From contig MVBO01000170.1 in NCBI GenBank assembly GCA_002261195.1, forward strand, positions 1 to 28,684: DNA of 28,684 nt. The letters run 5' to 3'. Shown here piece by piece: positions 28,304-28,684 of this stretch (positions are counted from its first letter, which is position 1; every line of letters begins with the position of its first letter). Position numbers and translations under genes: made by a program. This DNA comes from Bifiguratus adelaidae. Its lineage: Eukaryota; Mucoromycota; Endogonomycetes; Endogonales. The notes beneath the pieces are model-generated. The model saw only the letters and a program-made list of their open reading frames with translations, did no database searches and had not been told where the DNA came from.

Positions 28304-28684
28304 TCACGTGTGCCACACTAAGTTTGGAGGACAAAGGTGACGCCGCTGTCGATGCTCACCTAAACTGTGTTCTTCTACATCTTCAAACTCTCTCTCCCAG
28401 TCTTCTTTTTCAACGATGAGTTGCTGTTTGCTCTGTTCATTAATCGATTCGTCTGCAATAAGAGATTCGAGTTTCCGCTTCCGACTCCCAGCTTCGAATT
28501 CTTCATCGTCGTCTTCTTCCAAGGGATCCCGATGAGTATTCTTGGATAGTTTTTCTTGGCTCACTGATGAAAATATTCCGTGTGATAATTGCCTTCCCGT
28601 CTCACTGGATTTGAGCAGATCAAGATCGCCCCGAAGTCTTTTGAGCTTTTGTAAGTGAATTGTGATCCCACGCTGGCGGGTACT
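28304..28684 (-). CDS. Acidic coiled-coil protein, partial (runs off window)
   Basis: Minus-strand frame open from about 28656 (LKRLRGDLDLLKSS) through an acidic patch (PLEEDDDEEFEAG), a basic stretch RKRKLE that could act as a nuclear signal, and a charged helix (KQQLIVEKEDWEREFEDVEE). It either ends at TGA 28304-28306 or splices at a GTGAGC donor (28354-28359) into the sequence at 28264. An intron of 95 bp (28265-28359) with TACTAAC and CCTAG is well formed, but joining it to the MFS frames is not convincing. No family recognised. Confidence 0.4.
   Translation of the reverse strand, partial: STRQRGITIHLQKLKRLRGDLDLLKSSETGRQLSHGIFSSVSQEKLSKNTHRDPLEEDDDEEFEAGSRKRKLESLIADESINEQSKQQLIVEKEDWEREFEDVEEHSLGEHRQRRHLCPPNLVWHT

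Noticed and set aside
1-28684. Transposon, CRISPR array, rRNA or plasmid origin
   Set aside because: No terminal inverted repeats with a transposase or reverse transcriptase frame, no spaced short repeats, and no rRNA-like segments were seen on reading both strands.

Overview
The window is nuclear DNA of a filamentous fungus, most likely an ascomycete of the Pezizomycotina. The evidence is short introns (about 45-95 bp, GTAAGT-type donors, CTAG/CAG acceptors), a KEX2-processed GH55 glucanase, a FunK1 kinase, a Zn2Cys6 regulator, a FRE-type reductase, relics of a CHAT-associated TPR protein, and a small conserved 143-residue fungal protein. I saw no CRISPR array, rRNA, tRNA or complete transposon.

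Layout: (1) 1-149, tail of an unrecognised gene; (2) 1288-3690, damaged FunK1 kinase; (3) 4534-5892, membrane-anchored GH16 glucanase broken by a TAG at a conserved Trp and a 1-nt frameshift; (4) 6548-9359, multi-exon GT2 polysaccharide synthase that has lost the segment carrying its DxD motif and has a further frameshift; (5) 9855-10067, tail of an S41 (IRBP-like) peptidase; (6) 11010-12413, damaged type-B carboxylesterase; (7) 12573-12917, TM2-TM3 part of a Ctr copper transporter; (8) 13478-15355, intact FRE reductase; (9) 15612-16027 (minus), low-affinity iron permease relic; (10) 16386-18430, heavily damaged Zn2Cys6 regulator; (11) 19765-22680, intact, intronless GH55 exo-beta-1,3-glucanase with an extra C-terminal domain; (12) 22681-25660, gene-poor, with a second FunK1 fragment at 24840-25110; (13) 25661-26180, intact small conserved gene; (14) 26640-27009 (minus), TPR relic of the CHAT type; (15) about 27350-28264 (minus), C-terminal half of a DHA2-type MFS transporter; (16) 28304-28684 (minus), end of an acidic coiled-coil gene running off the window.

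Two functional themes stand out. GH16, GT2 and GH55 act on cell-wall or extracellular polysaccharide. Ctr, FRE and the iron permease form a small reductive metal-uptake neighbourhood.

The main oddity is the state of the genes. Three are clean over long distances (FRE 625 aa, GH55 971 aa, the 143-aa protein), while most recognisable neighbours carry stops, indels or internal deletions, often with their splice sites preserved. This looks like a gene graveyard around a few retained genes. Some 1-nt indels lie in homopolymers and could be sequencing errors; the nonsense changes and larger deletions are harder to explain that way. No clearly new biological system is demonstrated. The best lead is the GH16 stop codon, whose UAG-for-UGG form fits either RIP or fungal A-to-I mRNA editing.
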